Below the pieces are notes generated by a model. It did no database searches. It was not told the DNA's origin and saw only the letters and a list, made by a program, of their open reading frames with translations. From positions 124,001 to 188,000 of the forward strand of contig MPMV01000003.1 of assembly GCA_002238685.1 (NCBI GenBank): a stretch of 64,000 nucleotides of DNA, in the 5' to 3' direction. The DNA comes from a bacterium EF100-94H03 bin56 (lineage in GTDB: Bacteria > Pseudomonadota > Alphaproteobacteria > SP197). The translations under genes and the position numbers were made by a program. This document shows positions 8,949 through 18,008 of this stretch, one piece after another (the stretch's first letter is position 1; every line of letters begins with the position of its first letter).

Positions 8949-9454
8949 CACGCTGCGGCTCTGCCCATTCCCAAGACGAATCTTGCGCGCTCGCGGCGAA
9001 GCATCTCGTACGGGGCCATGCAGCGCAGGCCGAGGCCAATGCAGGCGTTCGGAATCTTTATCTTGCTGGTGGTGTTGGCGGGAACTTCGTGCGTGACGAC
9101 AATGCACTCGTGAGCCAAGGCATGCGCGACGAGCCAGTAGTCGGCAACTTGCAGGAAGGTTGCGACGGCGGCCGGTTGGTATCCATGACCACTCGCCCAA
9201 TCGCTCACGGTACGGAGCGCAGGCAAAACCGAGTCATCCGGCGGCAGAAAGAACTCATCGCCCCGTTCTGTAGCCCACTCCGCCAGTTCGTCCTCGCCGG
9301 CTTGCAGCTCGTCCGCAACCTTCTCGATGCTCGCGACCCTGCTCGCGCGGTTTTTCTGAACCAGCCAGTCCCAAAAAGCGGGGCAGAAATCAAAGCCGTA
9401 GTGCAGATTCTTGGCTTGGATGAAGACGTTCGAATCGACAAGATAGGAAGTCAT
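8948..9454 (-). CDS. DUF4411 family (PIN-like) protein
   Basis: A 168-residue protein with the DUF4411 signature: an N-terminal acidic PIN-like motif YLVDSNVFIQAKN, then HYGFDFCPAFWDWL, and conserved Asp/His residues in VADYWLVAHA and CIVVTHE. Such proteins are thought to be toxin-like PIN-fold nucleases, often next to an XRE-ImmA partner; here that partner is immediately upstream, with the two genes overlapping by 4 nt (ATGA). Its stop overlaps the ATG of the hsdR remnant. The frame is open far upstream, but family similarity begins at MTSYLVDSN, which fixes the start. Nuclease activity is inference. Confidence 0.82.
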   Translation of the reverse strand: MTSYLVDSNVFIQAKNLHYGFDFCPAFWDWLVQKNRASRVASIEKVADELQAGEDELAEWATERGDEFFLPPDDSVLPALRTVSDWASGHGYQPAAVATFLQVADYWLVAHALAHECIVVTHEVPANTTSKIKIPNACIGLGLRCMAPYEMLRRERARFVLGMGRAAA

Positions 9455-10605
9455 CCCATCACCCCTGCTTCGCGTCCAAGATTGTTGAAGGTCTCGGTTT
9501 TCTTGACGCCCAACATCCGGAACGCGTCCCGATACAGCGTCTGGCCCTCGAGTGTGCTCACCACCAGCGCGCGTGCGAACCGCCGCCCGACACGCGCGAC
9601 GGTCGTGCGATAGAAATCGCCGCCGTCGCTGCTCGTCCGGACCTGCTTCTTCAGTTGCTCGTTTTCCTGCGCCCAGGCCAAGTCGAAGCGCTCGCGAGTC
9701 AACCAGCCTGCATCGAGCAGGCGGCGCAGGATGACCAGTGTGCTGACCTTGAAAATGCGTGTCAGCCGGGACAAGGAATCGGCCAGAGGCTCGTTTCGTT
9801 GCAGTTCGGAATGCAGGGCGCGCAGTGGCACCAGAAGCTCGGCCGCGACTGCGTTGCACCACACTTCCTCCCGGCGAAATCCCGAATTCGGCACGGCCCC
9901 AAGATTCGACAGAGCGGAGGCGCCAAGCCAGACGTGCGCCAGTTCGTGTGCGAGCGTAAACATCTGCGCCGCTTTCGAATCCCTTCCGTTGACGAAGATT
10001 AGCGGCGCGAGCAGATCGCACAGCGCGAAGCCGCGAAACTCGGTGGGATCGAGGCGGCGGCTGGTGTTGCTCATCACAATACCGCTCACCATGACGAGAA
10101 TGCCGGCCTCGTCGGTCTGGCGGACGAACAGACGAAGGGCATCGGTCCAGGTCGGACACTCGCGGCGGGCGGCGAGATCGAAGCCCAGGCTCTCTCGCAT
10201 CCGCGTGGCGACAGTTTCCGGGGACATGTTGACGGAGGCGCTGCCTACGAAGTCGAGACCCGGCTCGCCGGCAACACGGGCGAAATTCCGATACCAACTC
10301 TGCCGTTCCTGGCAGGCGTAGATCGTGTCCAGCAGATTCGGGCTGGGTCGCGTGACCGTGTGCCCAGCGAAGGTTCGGAAGTCTGGAATCGGAACGGTCT
10401 CTTCCGGCGGCTCCGAGAGGAACAGATAGCCGACCGGCACATGGAGAGCCCGTGCCAAGGCTTCTGCTTGTTTCAATGTGGGCTGAGTCTGGCCATCCTC
10501 CCACTGCGAAAGTCTCTTGAACTTCGCCGCCAGATCTTCCTGTGCGACGCCGGCACGCTCGCGCGCCCAACGCAAGACCTCCGAATTCACGGGAGCAAGC
10601 GTCAT
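9451..10605 (-). CDS. XRE-family HTH and ImmA/IrrE metallo-endopeptidase
   Basis: A 384-residue protein with an N-terminal XRE helix-turn-helix (about residues 8-60: AREREAG-like ARERAGVAQEDLAAKF, then LSQWEDGQTQPTLKQAEALA) and a C-terminal ImmA/IrrE zinc-protease domain with the HELAH motif at 220-224. In this family the protease can cut a repressor, so the protein could sense damage or phage and control its own operon. It is coupled by 4-nt overlaps to the GIY-YIG gene upstream and the DUF4411 gene downstream, a pairing known from toxin-antitoxin-like modules. ATG 10605 is chosen because it overlaps the preceding stop (ATGA) and places the HTH at the N-terminus. Confidence 0.88.
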   Translation of the reverse strand: MTLAPVNSEVLRWARERAGVAQEDLAAKFKRLSQWEDGQTQPTLKQAEALARALHVPVGYLFLSEPPEETVPIPDFRTFAGHTVTRPSPNLLDTIYACQERQSWYRNFARVAGEPGLDFVGSASVNMSPETVATRMRESLGFDLAARRECPTWTDALRLFVRQTDEAGILVMVSGIVMSNTSRRLDPTEFRGFALCDLLAPLIFVNGRDSKAAQMFTLAHELAHVWLGASALSNLGAVPNSGFRREEVWCNAVAAELLVPLRALHSELQRNEPLADSLSRLTRIFKVSTLVILRRLLDAGWLTRERFDLAWAQENEQLKKQVRTSSDGGDFYRTTVARVGRRFARALVVSTLEGQTLYRDAFRMLGVKKTETFNNLGREAGVMG

Positions 10606-11552
10606 TCCATTGCCTCCGAGCCGTAGCCCCAGGCTGCTTTGGCCACCTGCTCCGATTGCCAATCGCCGTACGAAGTGTTCGATCCGGCGATCTTCCAGGA
10701 TGTGCGTCCATTGTCGGGCCGACCGAGAACAACGGCGGACGCTGCACTTGGACTTCGAAACACGACATCCTCGGCAAAGCGCAAGAAATCACCTTCCCCT
10801 GCGACGAGCTTGCCCGACTTGGCAAGTTGCGTATGCCGTTTTGCATAACTGTGGTCAGCCTTGCCCGTCCAGGCGACGACCGCGGTAGAGCCTTCCAGCA
10901 CCACGAACTCCCCGCCGACCTCGCGCGCCTGTGCCTTGATCCCATGCTTCTTGCTGGACAACCGGAAGACGGGAGAGTCACTGCTGTCTATCGGGGTGAT
11001 GACAGATTCCGAGTCTGTCTGGGCAACAGGTTTGTATTGCCGCAGAAAATCGAAGCCAAGAACAGGCAAGATCAGCTTGAGCTGTTCAATGAAGAATTCC
11101 ATGTCAGATTCATCGGCCTCGGGTAGCCCAGGTGGCTGCGGTGCTGTCCCGTTCACGACATTGGCGTTGCCGGAAGCGTTCGCAATGGCAATCAGACGCG
11201 CTTCCAGATAGCGTGCATGCGCCTTCGTGATGTTCTGATCCTTGCTGGTGACCACGCAGGTGCGTTCCCAGAAGGCCTTGTCCTCATCCTTGCTGTGTTG
11301 AACGAGCCGTTTGCGGACGATATCGCTCTCGCCAATGTAGACCTGAAGCGTTCCGGAGGCATCTGTATCGGGTCCGATGAGAAAGTAGATGCCGGTGCGC
11401 TCAAGTTCATCGCGCTTCAGAAAGACCGGCAGCCCGCTTCGGGACCCGCTGAGAACATGGCCGGTCCAGTTCATGATCTCCGCAGTGGTGAGCCCCGCAG
11501 CGGTGCCTTCTGCGAGGAACAATCGAACGGTCCTTCCGAGCAATGGACTCAT
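10602..11552 (-). CDS. GIY-YIG nuclease family protein with C-terminal DUF4357
   Basis: A 316-residue protein. An internal GIY-YIG motif lies at about residues 53-90 (TGIYFLIG, then LQVYIGESDIVRKRLVQHS), with the later Glu in YLEARLI. The C-terminus (about 255-310) has the DUF4357 pattern ending VVLGRPDNGRTSWK. This architecture is frequently encoded inside type I restriction-modification loci. It heads the minus-strand run GIY-YIG, XRE-ImmA, DUF4411, hsdR remnant. No hsdM or hsdS is left upstream, and the 151 bp between its start and lpxL hold no recognisable gene. Its exact target is unknown. Confidence 0.82.
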   Translation of the reverse strand: MSPLLGRTVRLFLAEGTAAGLTTAEIMNWTGHVLSGSRSGLPVFLKRDELERTGIYFLIGPDTDASGTLQVYIGESDIVRKRLVQHSKDEDKAFWERTCVVTSKDQNITKAHARYLEARLIAIANASGNANVVNGTAPQPPGLPEADESDMEFFIEQLKLILPVLGFDFLRQYKPVAQTDSESVITPIDSSDSPVFRLSSKKHGIKAQAREVGGEFVVLEGSTAVVAWTGKADHSYAKRHTQLAKSGKLVAGEGDFLRFAEDVVFRSPSAASAVVLGRPDNGRTSWKIAGSNTSYGDWQSEQVAKAAWGYGSEAME

Positions 11553-11703
11553 GTCATGGCCTCAATCGCTTTCTCGTTGCCCGCAGTTTCCGCCGCATTT
11601 ACGCAAGTGGCACAATATGGTGTCCTCGGCTTCCTCGCCATTGCGGTGCTCTGCCAGTGTCCCCGGGCGACGCGGAAATGTTCCGGGAACACAGACGAAA
11701 GGG

Positions 11704-12573
11704 TCAGGTGTCCCAGCGGCGGTGGAGCCACAGCCACTGCTCGGGGTATTCGCGGATCCAGTCCTCGTAGGTTGCGTTGATCGCCCGGAGCATGGTGTGC
11801 ACGTCCTTTGCCCCGTCCCCGGTCCTGACGATTTCGAGCGGCCTGAAGAGGTGCACGTGAAAATGCGCCCGGGGTTTGCGCAGGACGCGTATGGGAATGA
11901 GCGGAATGTCGTGCTTGAGCGCCAGTTCGGCGAGGGCCGGGGCGGTCTTCGCTTCCCGGCCGAAGAAGGAGACCGCGACTCCTTGAGAATACTTCTGGTC
12001 GGCAAGGACGGCGATGGCGCCCTTGCGGCGTATGCCTTTCAACACCAGTTGGGAGCCCTTGCGTCCCTTCGGCGCCCATGTGCCGCCGCACTTGAGCCGC
12101 CATGACTGGATCAGGCGTTCAGCCAGTGGATTGTTCGCCTGGCGGTAGATGATGGTGAGGTCGATGTCCTCCTGGATGGCGAGAAGGGTGCCGAGGTCAA
12201 AGCAGCCGAAATGGGCGCCCACGAAGATCGCTGGCAGGTTGGCGAATTCCTCGACGCCCGGGTCACGGGTGATGGTCACGCGCGTGCCGCCATAGACATC
12301 GATGGTATGGAGATGCGGAAACTCGGCCACGAGACGCCCGAAGTTGTCCCACATGCCGGTGATGATGCGCTGCACCTCCTCGCCGGCGATGCCGGGGAAA
12401 CTCTCCTCGATGTTGCGTCGGGCGATACGGTTGCGCGAGGTGGCGAGTCGCCCGGCGAAGCGTCCGAGACAACCGCCGAGAGCCGAGGCGCTCTCGATTC
12501 CGACAGTCCGGAACAGGGCAAATCCCAGCCACAGGAATCCGGCTTCGATGACATCACGCGGACCTGCCTTCAT
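11704..12573 (-). CDS. lpxL: Lauroyl/myristoyl acyltransferase, LpxL/HtrB family
   Basis: Inner-membrane acyltransferase that adds a secondary acyl chain to Kdo-lipid A. The 289-residue protein has a hydrophobic N-terminal segment, the HX4D catalytic motif as GAHFGCFDLGTLL near residue 118, the IYRQANNPL segment, a conserved DQK in VLADQKYSQG and the terminal PEQWLWLHRRW signature. It is the last gene of the leuA-pmbA-msbA-waaA-lpxK-lpxL operon and overlaps lpxK by 4 nt. LpxL versus LpxM cannot be decided from the sequence. Confidence 0.9.
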   Translation of the reverse strand: MKAGPRDVIEAGFLWLGFALFRTVGIESASALGGCLGRFAGRLATSRNRIARRNIEESFPGIAGEEVQRIITGMWDNFGRLVAEFPHLHTIDVYGGTRVTITRDPGVEEFANLPAIFVGAHFGCFDLGTLLAIQEDIDLTIIYRQANNPLAERLIQSWRLKCGGTWAPKGRKGSQLVLKGIRRKGAIAVLADQKYSQGVAVSFFGREAKTAPALAELALKHDIPLIPIRVLRKPRAHFHVHLFRPLEIVRTGDGAKDVHTMLRAINATYEDWIREYPEQWLWLHRRWDT

Positions 12574-13547
12574 GACGCGGCAATCCCGACCCGATCGATC
12601 AGGGCATCGAGGATGCCCTCATCCCGGAACACCATGCGCACCGGAACCGGCTCGGCAAGGGGGCGCGTCGCTTCATCGAGGCGCACCCAGTCCTTTTCCG
12701 TCGTCACAAGCCTCGCGCCCAGGGCGTTTGCCTCCTCGAACATCGCGGTCACGGTCATGGGATCATACCGGTGATGATCGGCAAAGCTCCGCGTCTTCAC
12801 CACCTCGGCGCCATGTTCCTCGAGAGTGGCGAAGAACTTGCCGGGTCTGGCGATTCCGGCGAAGGCGAAGAGCGGCAGGCCGTCACCCGGAATGCGGCCA
12901 GCCTCGAGACGGGCATGGAGGACGCACAGTCCTTCGCCTGACAGTGCCCTCTCAAGGCCATGATGGTCATCGCCGACGATGACCACCGTGCCGGCGCGCG
13001 ACAGCGCGTCGGCCAGAGGCTCGCGCAGCGGCCCGGCAGGCAGCACCTTCGCGTTGCCGAAACCGCGTGGGCCGTCGATGACGATGAAGGAAAGGGTCCG
13101 GGCAAGGTGGACGTTCTGCAGGCCGTCGTCCATGACGAGAATATCGGCACCGGCTCCGACCGCTGCCGCCGCCGCCCGAGCCCTGTTCCTTGCCACCCAG
13201 ACGGGTGCATGGCGTGCCAGCAGCAAGGGCTCGTCCCCTACGTCGCGGGACGTGTGGCGCCCGGGATCAACGGTCACCGGCCCGGCGTGACTGCCACCGA
13301 AGCCGCGCGACAGGATATGGGGTTGCCATCCGCGGGAAGAGAGCCGGTCGGTGAGAGCTCGCGCCGCCGGTGTCTTGCCGCCGCCGCCCACGGTGACATT
13401 GCCGACACACAGCACGGGCACCGGCGCCCGCCACGGCCGCATCGCCGTCCTGCGCAGACGCGTTGCCGCGGTCCACACGCCGGCGAGGGGCTGCAGGGCC
13501 CGCGCCGTCAGGCCGTCACTCTCCCAGAATGCCGGCTCGCGCATCAT
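12570..13547 (-). CDS. lpxK: Tetraacyldisaccharide 4'-kinase
   Basis: Adds the 4'-phosphate of lipid A at the inner membrane. The 325-residue protein has the family start REPAFWESDGL, the Walker A region VLCVGNVTVGGGGKTPA near residue 50, the SRGFGGSHAGPV motif, GDEPLLLA, and the Walker-B-like ILVMDDGLQN. It overlaps waaA upstream and lpxL downstream by 4 nt each, consistent with coordinated lipid A and Kdo production. Confidence 0.94.
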   Translation of the reverse strand: MMREPAFWESDGLTARALQPLAGVWTAATRLRRTAMRPWRAPVPVLCVGNVTVGGGGKTPAARALTDRLSSRGWQPHILSRGFGGSHAGPVTVDPGRHTSRDVGDEPLLLARHAPVWVARNRARAAAAAVGAGADILVMDDGLQNVHLARTLSFIVIDGPRGFGNAKVLPAGPLREPLADALSRAGTVVIVGDDHHGLERALSGEGLCVLHARLEAGRIPGDGLPLFAFAGIARPGKFFATLEEHGAEVVKTRSFADHHRYDPMTVTAMFEEANALGARLVTTEKDWVRLDEATRPLAEPVPVRMVFRDEGILDALIDRVGIAAS

Positions 13548-14812
13548 GGGCCGGCATCGAAGAGCGGTTGCAGTGCCTCGAAGGCCCGGTCCAGCACGCC
13601 TGCGGCATCGCCTTCGACGAGGGTCCTTGCCCGTTCACCCATGGCGCGACAGGCCGGGTCATCTCCAAGAAGTCCGGCGACATGACGGCGAAGGGACGCG
13701 GCGTCGGCCACCTCGATGGCCCCGCCCGCCGCAACGAGCCGGCGGGCGATGTCGGTGAAGTTCTGCATGTGCGGTCCGAACACGGTCGCCTTTCCCAGCC
13801 ATGCCGCCTCACGCGGATTGTGGCCACCGTGTTCAAGCATCGACTTGCCGATGAAGACGGGATCGCCGAGGCCAAGATAGAGACCCATTTCTCCAATGCT
13901 GTCGCCGAGGAAGATGTCCGTGGAGGAGTCCGGCATGTCCGCGCGTGACCGTCGCGCTATCGTGAGGCCGCGTGCCGCCGCCTCTTCGGCGATGCTGTCC
14001 GCCCGTGCCGGATGGCGAGGCACGATGACGGTGAGAAGCCCGTCGATCTTGGCGGCCAGATCCAGGTGAATGTCGCAGGCCAGCCGTTCCTCGCCTTCGT
14101 GTGTGCTGACCGCCAGCCAGACACGGCGCCCGGCAACGGCATCTCTCAAGCGTGCCAGTGCCTCGGGATCGGCCCGGGGCGAACCGGTTGTCGCCTTGAG
14201 ATCGCCTGTGACCACGACCCGTGCTGCGCCCAGGGCGGTGAATTGTCTGCCTTGCCTGTCGCCGGGGACAAGAATGGTGGTGAAACCGCCGACCAGTTTC
14301 CGGCTGAACGCAGGCAGGCGATTCCATCGGGCGAAGGAGCGATCCGAGAGACGTCCGTTCACGAGTGCGGTGGGGATGTGCCGACGCTGCGCCTCAAGGA
14401 GGAGATTGGGCCACAGTTCGGATTCAACCCACAGGGCTGCATCCGGCCGCCACCTGTCGAGGAAGCGCGTCACAGCTCCCGGAGTGTCGAAGGGGATGTA
14501 CTGGTGGATCGAACCGGGTGGCTGTCGCGGCGCCAGCGCCGCGGCAGCCGAGGTTGTCATGGTGGTGAAGAGAACGCCTGTACCGTGGGTAAGGGCCAGT
14601 CTTTCGGCAAGGGGCAGCACGGACAGCGACTCTCCGACGCTGGCGGCATGGATCCACAGGAGAGGCCCTTCGGGCCGCGCAACCGTGCTTCGCCCGAGCC
14701 TTTCTTCCCGGCGCAACGGATCCTCCTTGCCGTGCCTGAGGCGCCGCTCGATGAGGAGCGGAGCAAGGGGTTCGAGGAGGGCAGTGGCGTGGCGGTAGAG
14801 TCCCTGGATCAT
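13544..14812 (-). CDS. waaA: 3-deoxy-D-manno-octulosonic acid (Kdo) transferase
   Basis: Transfers Kdo from CMP-Kdo to the lipid A precursor. The 422-residue length is normal for WaaA/KdtA. Visible features are the N-terminal membrane-proximal segment, LLWIHAASVGES near residue 50, the GT-B glycosyltransferase pattern WVESELWPNLLLE, LVNGRLSDRSF, and a C-terminal nucleotide-sugar segment VFIGKSMLEHGGHNPREAA. It overlaps the msbA-like gene upstream and lpxK downstream by 4 nt. Confidence 0.95.
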   Translation of the reverse strand: MIQGLYRHATALLEPLAPLLIERRLRHGKEDPLRREERLGRSTVARPEGPLLWIHAASVGESLSVLPLAERLALTHGTGVLFTTMTTSAAAALAPRQPPGSIHQYIPFDTPGAVTRFLDRWRPDAALWVESELWPNLLLEAQRRHIPTALVNGRLSDRSFARWNRLPAFSRKLVGGFTTILVPGDRQGRQFTALGAARVVVTGDLKATTGSPRADPEALARLRDAVAGRRVWLAVSTHEGEERLACDIHLDLAAKIDGLLTVIVPRHPARADSIAEEAAARGLTIARRSRADMPDSSTDIFLGDSIGEMGLYLGLGDPVFIGKSMLEHGGHNPREAAWLGKATVFGPHMQNFTDIARRLVAAGGAIEVADAASLRRHVAGLLGDDPACRAMGERARTLVEGDAAGVLDRAFEALQPLFDAGP

Positions 14813-16665
14813 GGCACCCTGGCAGAGCCGTCGACACCTTCCTCCTCGAGCGGTTGCAGGCGTGACAGCTGGGCATAGAGTCCACCCCGGGCCAGCAGCG
14901 CGTCGTGGGTGCCGGACTCGACGATTCGTCCCTCGTTGAGGACATGAATGACATCGGCATCGGCGATGGTGCTGAGCCGATGGGCCACGACGATCGAAGT
15001 GCGGCCACTGGTGAGACGGGCAAGGGCCTGCTGGACCTGGCGTTCCGATTCGGAATCGAGGGAGCTGGTGGCTTCGTCAAGAACGAGGATCGGTGCATCG
15101 CGCAGCACTGCCCGGGCAATGGAAATCCTCTGTCTCTGGCCCCCCGACAGACGGATGCCGTTTTCGCCGATGAGAGTCTCGTAGCCGTGGTCGAGTTTCT
15201 CGATGAAGCGGTGGGCGTCGGCCACCCGTGCCGCTGCCTCGATCTCGTCGTGCGTGGCGTTCGGCTTGCCGAAGGCAATGTTGGCTTCGATGGTGTCGTT
15301 GAAGAGCACGACCTCCTGGCTCACGACGGCAACCACGTCACGCAGGCTCGACAGGGTGACGTCACGCACGTCGAAGCCGTCGATGGAGATACCCCCGCTG
15401 CCGACATCGTAGAAGCGGGCAATCAGGTTGAGAGCGGTCGATTTTCCGGCGCCCGAGGGGCCGACGATGGCGGTGGTTCGACCGGCCGGCGCCTCGAAGG
15501 ACACGCGATCGAGGATCGGCGTGTCGTGGTAGGCGAACGAGACATCGTCGAACCTCACCGCGCCACCCTGGACTGACAGCGGCCGTGCGTTCTCGCGGTC
15601 CTGGATCGTCGGCCTGATGTCGATGAGGGCGAACACCCGCTGGGCGGCGGCCAGCCCCTGCTGCAGGCTGTTGTTGAGGCGGGCAAAGCCCTTGAGGGGC
15701 CGGTAGGCGAGGAGCAGGGCGGTGATGAAGCTGAAGAAGGCGCCGGGAGTGGTGGTGCCCTCGATGACCTGCAGTCCGCCGTAGATGATGGTGGCGGCGA
15801 TGGCGATGCCGGCCAGCGATTCCATGATCGGCGAGATAGACTCGCTGGTTTTCACCGTCCTGACGCTGCGCCGGAAGAGAACGTGGATGCGCTCGCCGAG
15901 CCGGGCCATGTGGTGGCCTTCCTGACCATAGGCCTTGATATGGCGGATGCCGTGGAACATGTCGGAAATGAAACCCGTGATGTGCTCGCGCTCGATCGCC
16001 ACCTCGCGCGACCTGACCCTGACCTTGCGCCCGATCCTCTGAACGCTGGCGAAGGCGGTGGGAAAGATGAAGAACGCGATGAGGCCCAGAACCCAGTCCT
16101 GATAGAACATCATGGCGGCAAGGAAGATGAGGGTCAGCAGGTCCTTGACCATCGTTGTCAGGGTCTGCGCCACCGTCGACTGCAGGGCGTCGACGTTGTT
16201 CATGCACCCGGCGATCAGGACGCCGGTCGAGGCCTTGTGGAAGTACGCCAGATCGGCGCGAATCAGGCTGCGGCAGACCCTTTCGCGGATATCCGCGACA
16301 ATGCGCATGGAGGTGCGGGCCATGATCACCGCCTGGGCGTACTCCGAGAGGCCCTTGACGAAAAAGAGCAGGAAGACGGCGATGGTGATCCACACCAGCT
16401 GCCCCTGGTCCTTCTCGATGAAGACCTCGTCGAGGATGGGCTGGACCAGCCAGGCATAGCCCGCCGTGCTGCCGGCCACGAGGCCCATGAAGACGATGGC
16501 GACGAGAATGCGCGGGATGTAGCGGCGGACATGTTCACGCACGATGCGCTCGACAATGGCGCGCGTCGTGTGATCGACAGTGTCGGTGGTTTTCATCGGC
16601 GCTCGCGCGGCACGGTTCCCAAGACGGTGTTCTACCGCAATACGGCGCTTCATGCGCCACTTCAT
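14809..16665 (-). CDS. msbA: Lipid A export ABC transporter, MsbA-like (fused permease/ATPase)
   Basis: Probable flippase for lipid A-core. The protein (618 residues from the chosen start) has six predicted membrane segments in its first 330 residues and a C-terminal ATPase domain: Walker A VGPSGAGKSTALN, signature LSGGQRQRISIARA, Walker B ILVLDEATSSLD and the H-loop VAHRLST. Its place between pmbA and waaA supports lipid A transport over other substrates. ATG 16665 makes an ATGA overlap with pmbA; ATG 16596 (MKTTDTVDHTTR) would give a more typical N-terminus. The inositol-phosphatase and DUF4170 genes often found here in alphaproteobacteria are absent. Confidence 0.88.
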   Translation of the reverse strand: MKWRMKRRIAVEHRLGNRAARAPMKTTDTVDHTTRAIVERIVREHVRRYIPRILVAIVFMGLVAGSTAGYAWLVQPILDEVFIEKDQGQLVWITIAVFLLFFVKGLSEYAQAVIMARTSMRIVADIRERVCRSLIRADLAYFHKASTGVLIAGCMNNVDALQSTVAQTLTTMVKDLLTLIFLAAMMFYQDWVLGLIAFFIFPTAFASVQRIGRKVRVRSREVAIEREHITGFISDMFHGIRHIKAYGQEGHHMARLGERIHVLFRRSVRTVKTSESISPIMESLAGIAIAATIIYGGLQVIEGTTTPGAFFSFITALLLAYRPLKGFARLNNSLQQGLAAAQRVFALIDIRPTIQDRENARPLSVQGGAVRFDDVSFAYHDTPILDRVSFEAPAGRTTAIVGPSGAGKSTALNLIARFYDVGSGGISIDGFDVRDVTLSSLRDVVAVVSQEVVLFNDTIEANIAFGKPNATHDEIEAAARVADAHRFIEKLDHGYETLIGENGIRLSGGQRQRISIARAVLRDAPILVLDEATSSLDSESERQVQQALARLTSGRTSIVVAHRLSTIADADVIHVLNEGRIVESGTHDALLARGGLYAQLSRLQPLEEEGVDGSARVP

Positions 16666-18008
16666 CCGCCGGCGCTGCCCGCCACCGTCATCGTGTCGAC
16701 CCGGATGCTCGGCGCATTGGTTGCGGCCCGAAACTCGAGATCACTGGCCGGACGCAGGCTGGCGTAGATCTCCTTCAGGTTTCCGGCAATGGTGATCTCG
16801 TTAACCGCATGGTCGAGGGTGCCTTTGCAGATGCGCTGGCCGGACGCGCCCCTGCTGTAGTCTCCGGTCACCGCATTGACGCCATGACCGCTCAGCGACG
16901 TGACATAGAGTCCCTCATCGATGTCCGCCATCAGGTCATCAGGCGAGTCTTCTCCCGCTTCGAGCCACACGTTGGTCGTGCCGACCGAGGGTGGCCCGCC
17001 GGTGCCCCGGGTGGCGTGGCCGGTGGGAGACAAGGAGAGCTGGCGCGCCGAGCGGCAGTCGAGCAGCCATGTGACGAGGATGCCGTTGTCCACCAGTCTG
17101 CCGGCATGCGGGCGCAGACCTTCGCCGTCGAAGGGGCGCGAAGCGAGACCGCGGTGGACGAAGGGATCCTCGGTGATGGTGATCCCCTCGGCGAACACCG
17201 GGCAATCGAGGGAGTCCTTCAGCCAGCTCGTGCCGCGGGCGATCGCCGGACCGGCAATGAATCCGGCAAGGTGGCCGACAAGGGAGCGCGCCGTCCGGGG
17301 TTCGAAGACCAGCGGCATGCGGGCTGTCGCGAGTTTGCGGGGATCAAGCCTCCTGACGGCCCGTTCCGCCGCCTCCCGGCCGATGTCGGCCGGCGCCGGA
17401 AGGTCCTCCAGGTGACGCGCCGAGCGGCCCTCTCCGTCGCTCTGCATGTCGAGACCGGTGCCGGCAATGACCGTCACGTAGAGACCGGACATGGTGCGCT
17501 TCGTGACGCCGGCAAACCCGGTGCTGGTGACAAGGGCGCCCGTGGAGCGTTGCCATGCGGCGGTTGCACCTTCGGAGTTGGTGATGCCTTTGACGGCCAG
17601 CGCCGCATCCTCGGCTTCGGCCGCGAGCCGGGTAAGAGTGTCTGTTCCCGGTTCATCTCCGCCATCGAGATCGAGATCGACGTTCCCTTCAGCCAGAAGG
17701 TGCGGATCGGCAAGGCCTGCGTGGTGGTCCTCCGGCGCCAGGCGCGCCATGGCGACGGCGCGTTCGACGAGTTCGCTGGCGGTGTCGGGGGAGGGATCCG
17801 TGGTGGCCACAGATGCCTGGCGGCACCCGCAGAAGACGCGCAAGCCAAGGGCAAGGGACTCGGAGCGGTCCAGGTCCTCGAGCTTGCCCAGACGCCGGTT
17901 GACGAGGACCTCCTCGCTCAGTGTGGCGACGGCGTCGGCGGCGCTTGCGCCCGATGCCAGCGCCCGTTCGACGAGGTGACTGGCCAGGTCGACGACGGAG
18001 TCCGTCAT
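16662..18008 (-). CDS. pmbA: Metalloprotease PmbA/TldE homologue
   Basis: Member of the TldD/TldE (PmbA) family, which works as a TldD-TldE pair in peptide processing and CcdA/microcin maturation. The 448-residue protein shows the family's central SGLYVTVIAGTG segment, PLVFEPRTARSLVGHLAG, and the conserved C-terminal block SPTGHATRG, VTSLSGHGVNAVTGDYSRGASG. TldE subunits lack the HEXXH metal site of TldD, and none is seen here. The gene is coupled by 4 nt to leuA upstream and msbA downstream. No tldD is in the window. Confidence 0.92.
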   Translation of the reverse strand: MTDSVVDLASHLVERALASGASAADAVATLSEEVLVNRRLGKLEDLDRSESLALGLRVFCGCRQASVATTDPSPDTASELVERAVAMARLAPEDHHAGLADPHLLAEGNVDLDLDGGDEPGTDTLTRLAAEAEDAALAVKGITNSEGATAAWQRSTGALVTSTGFAGVTKRTMSGLYVTVIAGTGLDMQSDGEGRSARHLEDLPAPADIGREAAERAVRRLDPRKLATARMPLVFEPRTARSLVGHLAGFIAGPAIARGTSWLKDSLDCPVFAEGITITEDPFVHRGLASRPFDGEGLRPHAGRLVDNGILVTWLLDCRSARQLSLSPTGHATRGTGGPPSVGTTNVWLEAGEDSPDDLMADIDEGLYVTSLSGHGVNAVTGDYSRGASGQRICKGTLDHAVNEITIAGNLKEIYASLRPASDLEFRAATNAPSIRVDTMTVAGSAGG

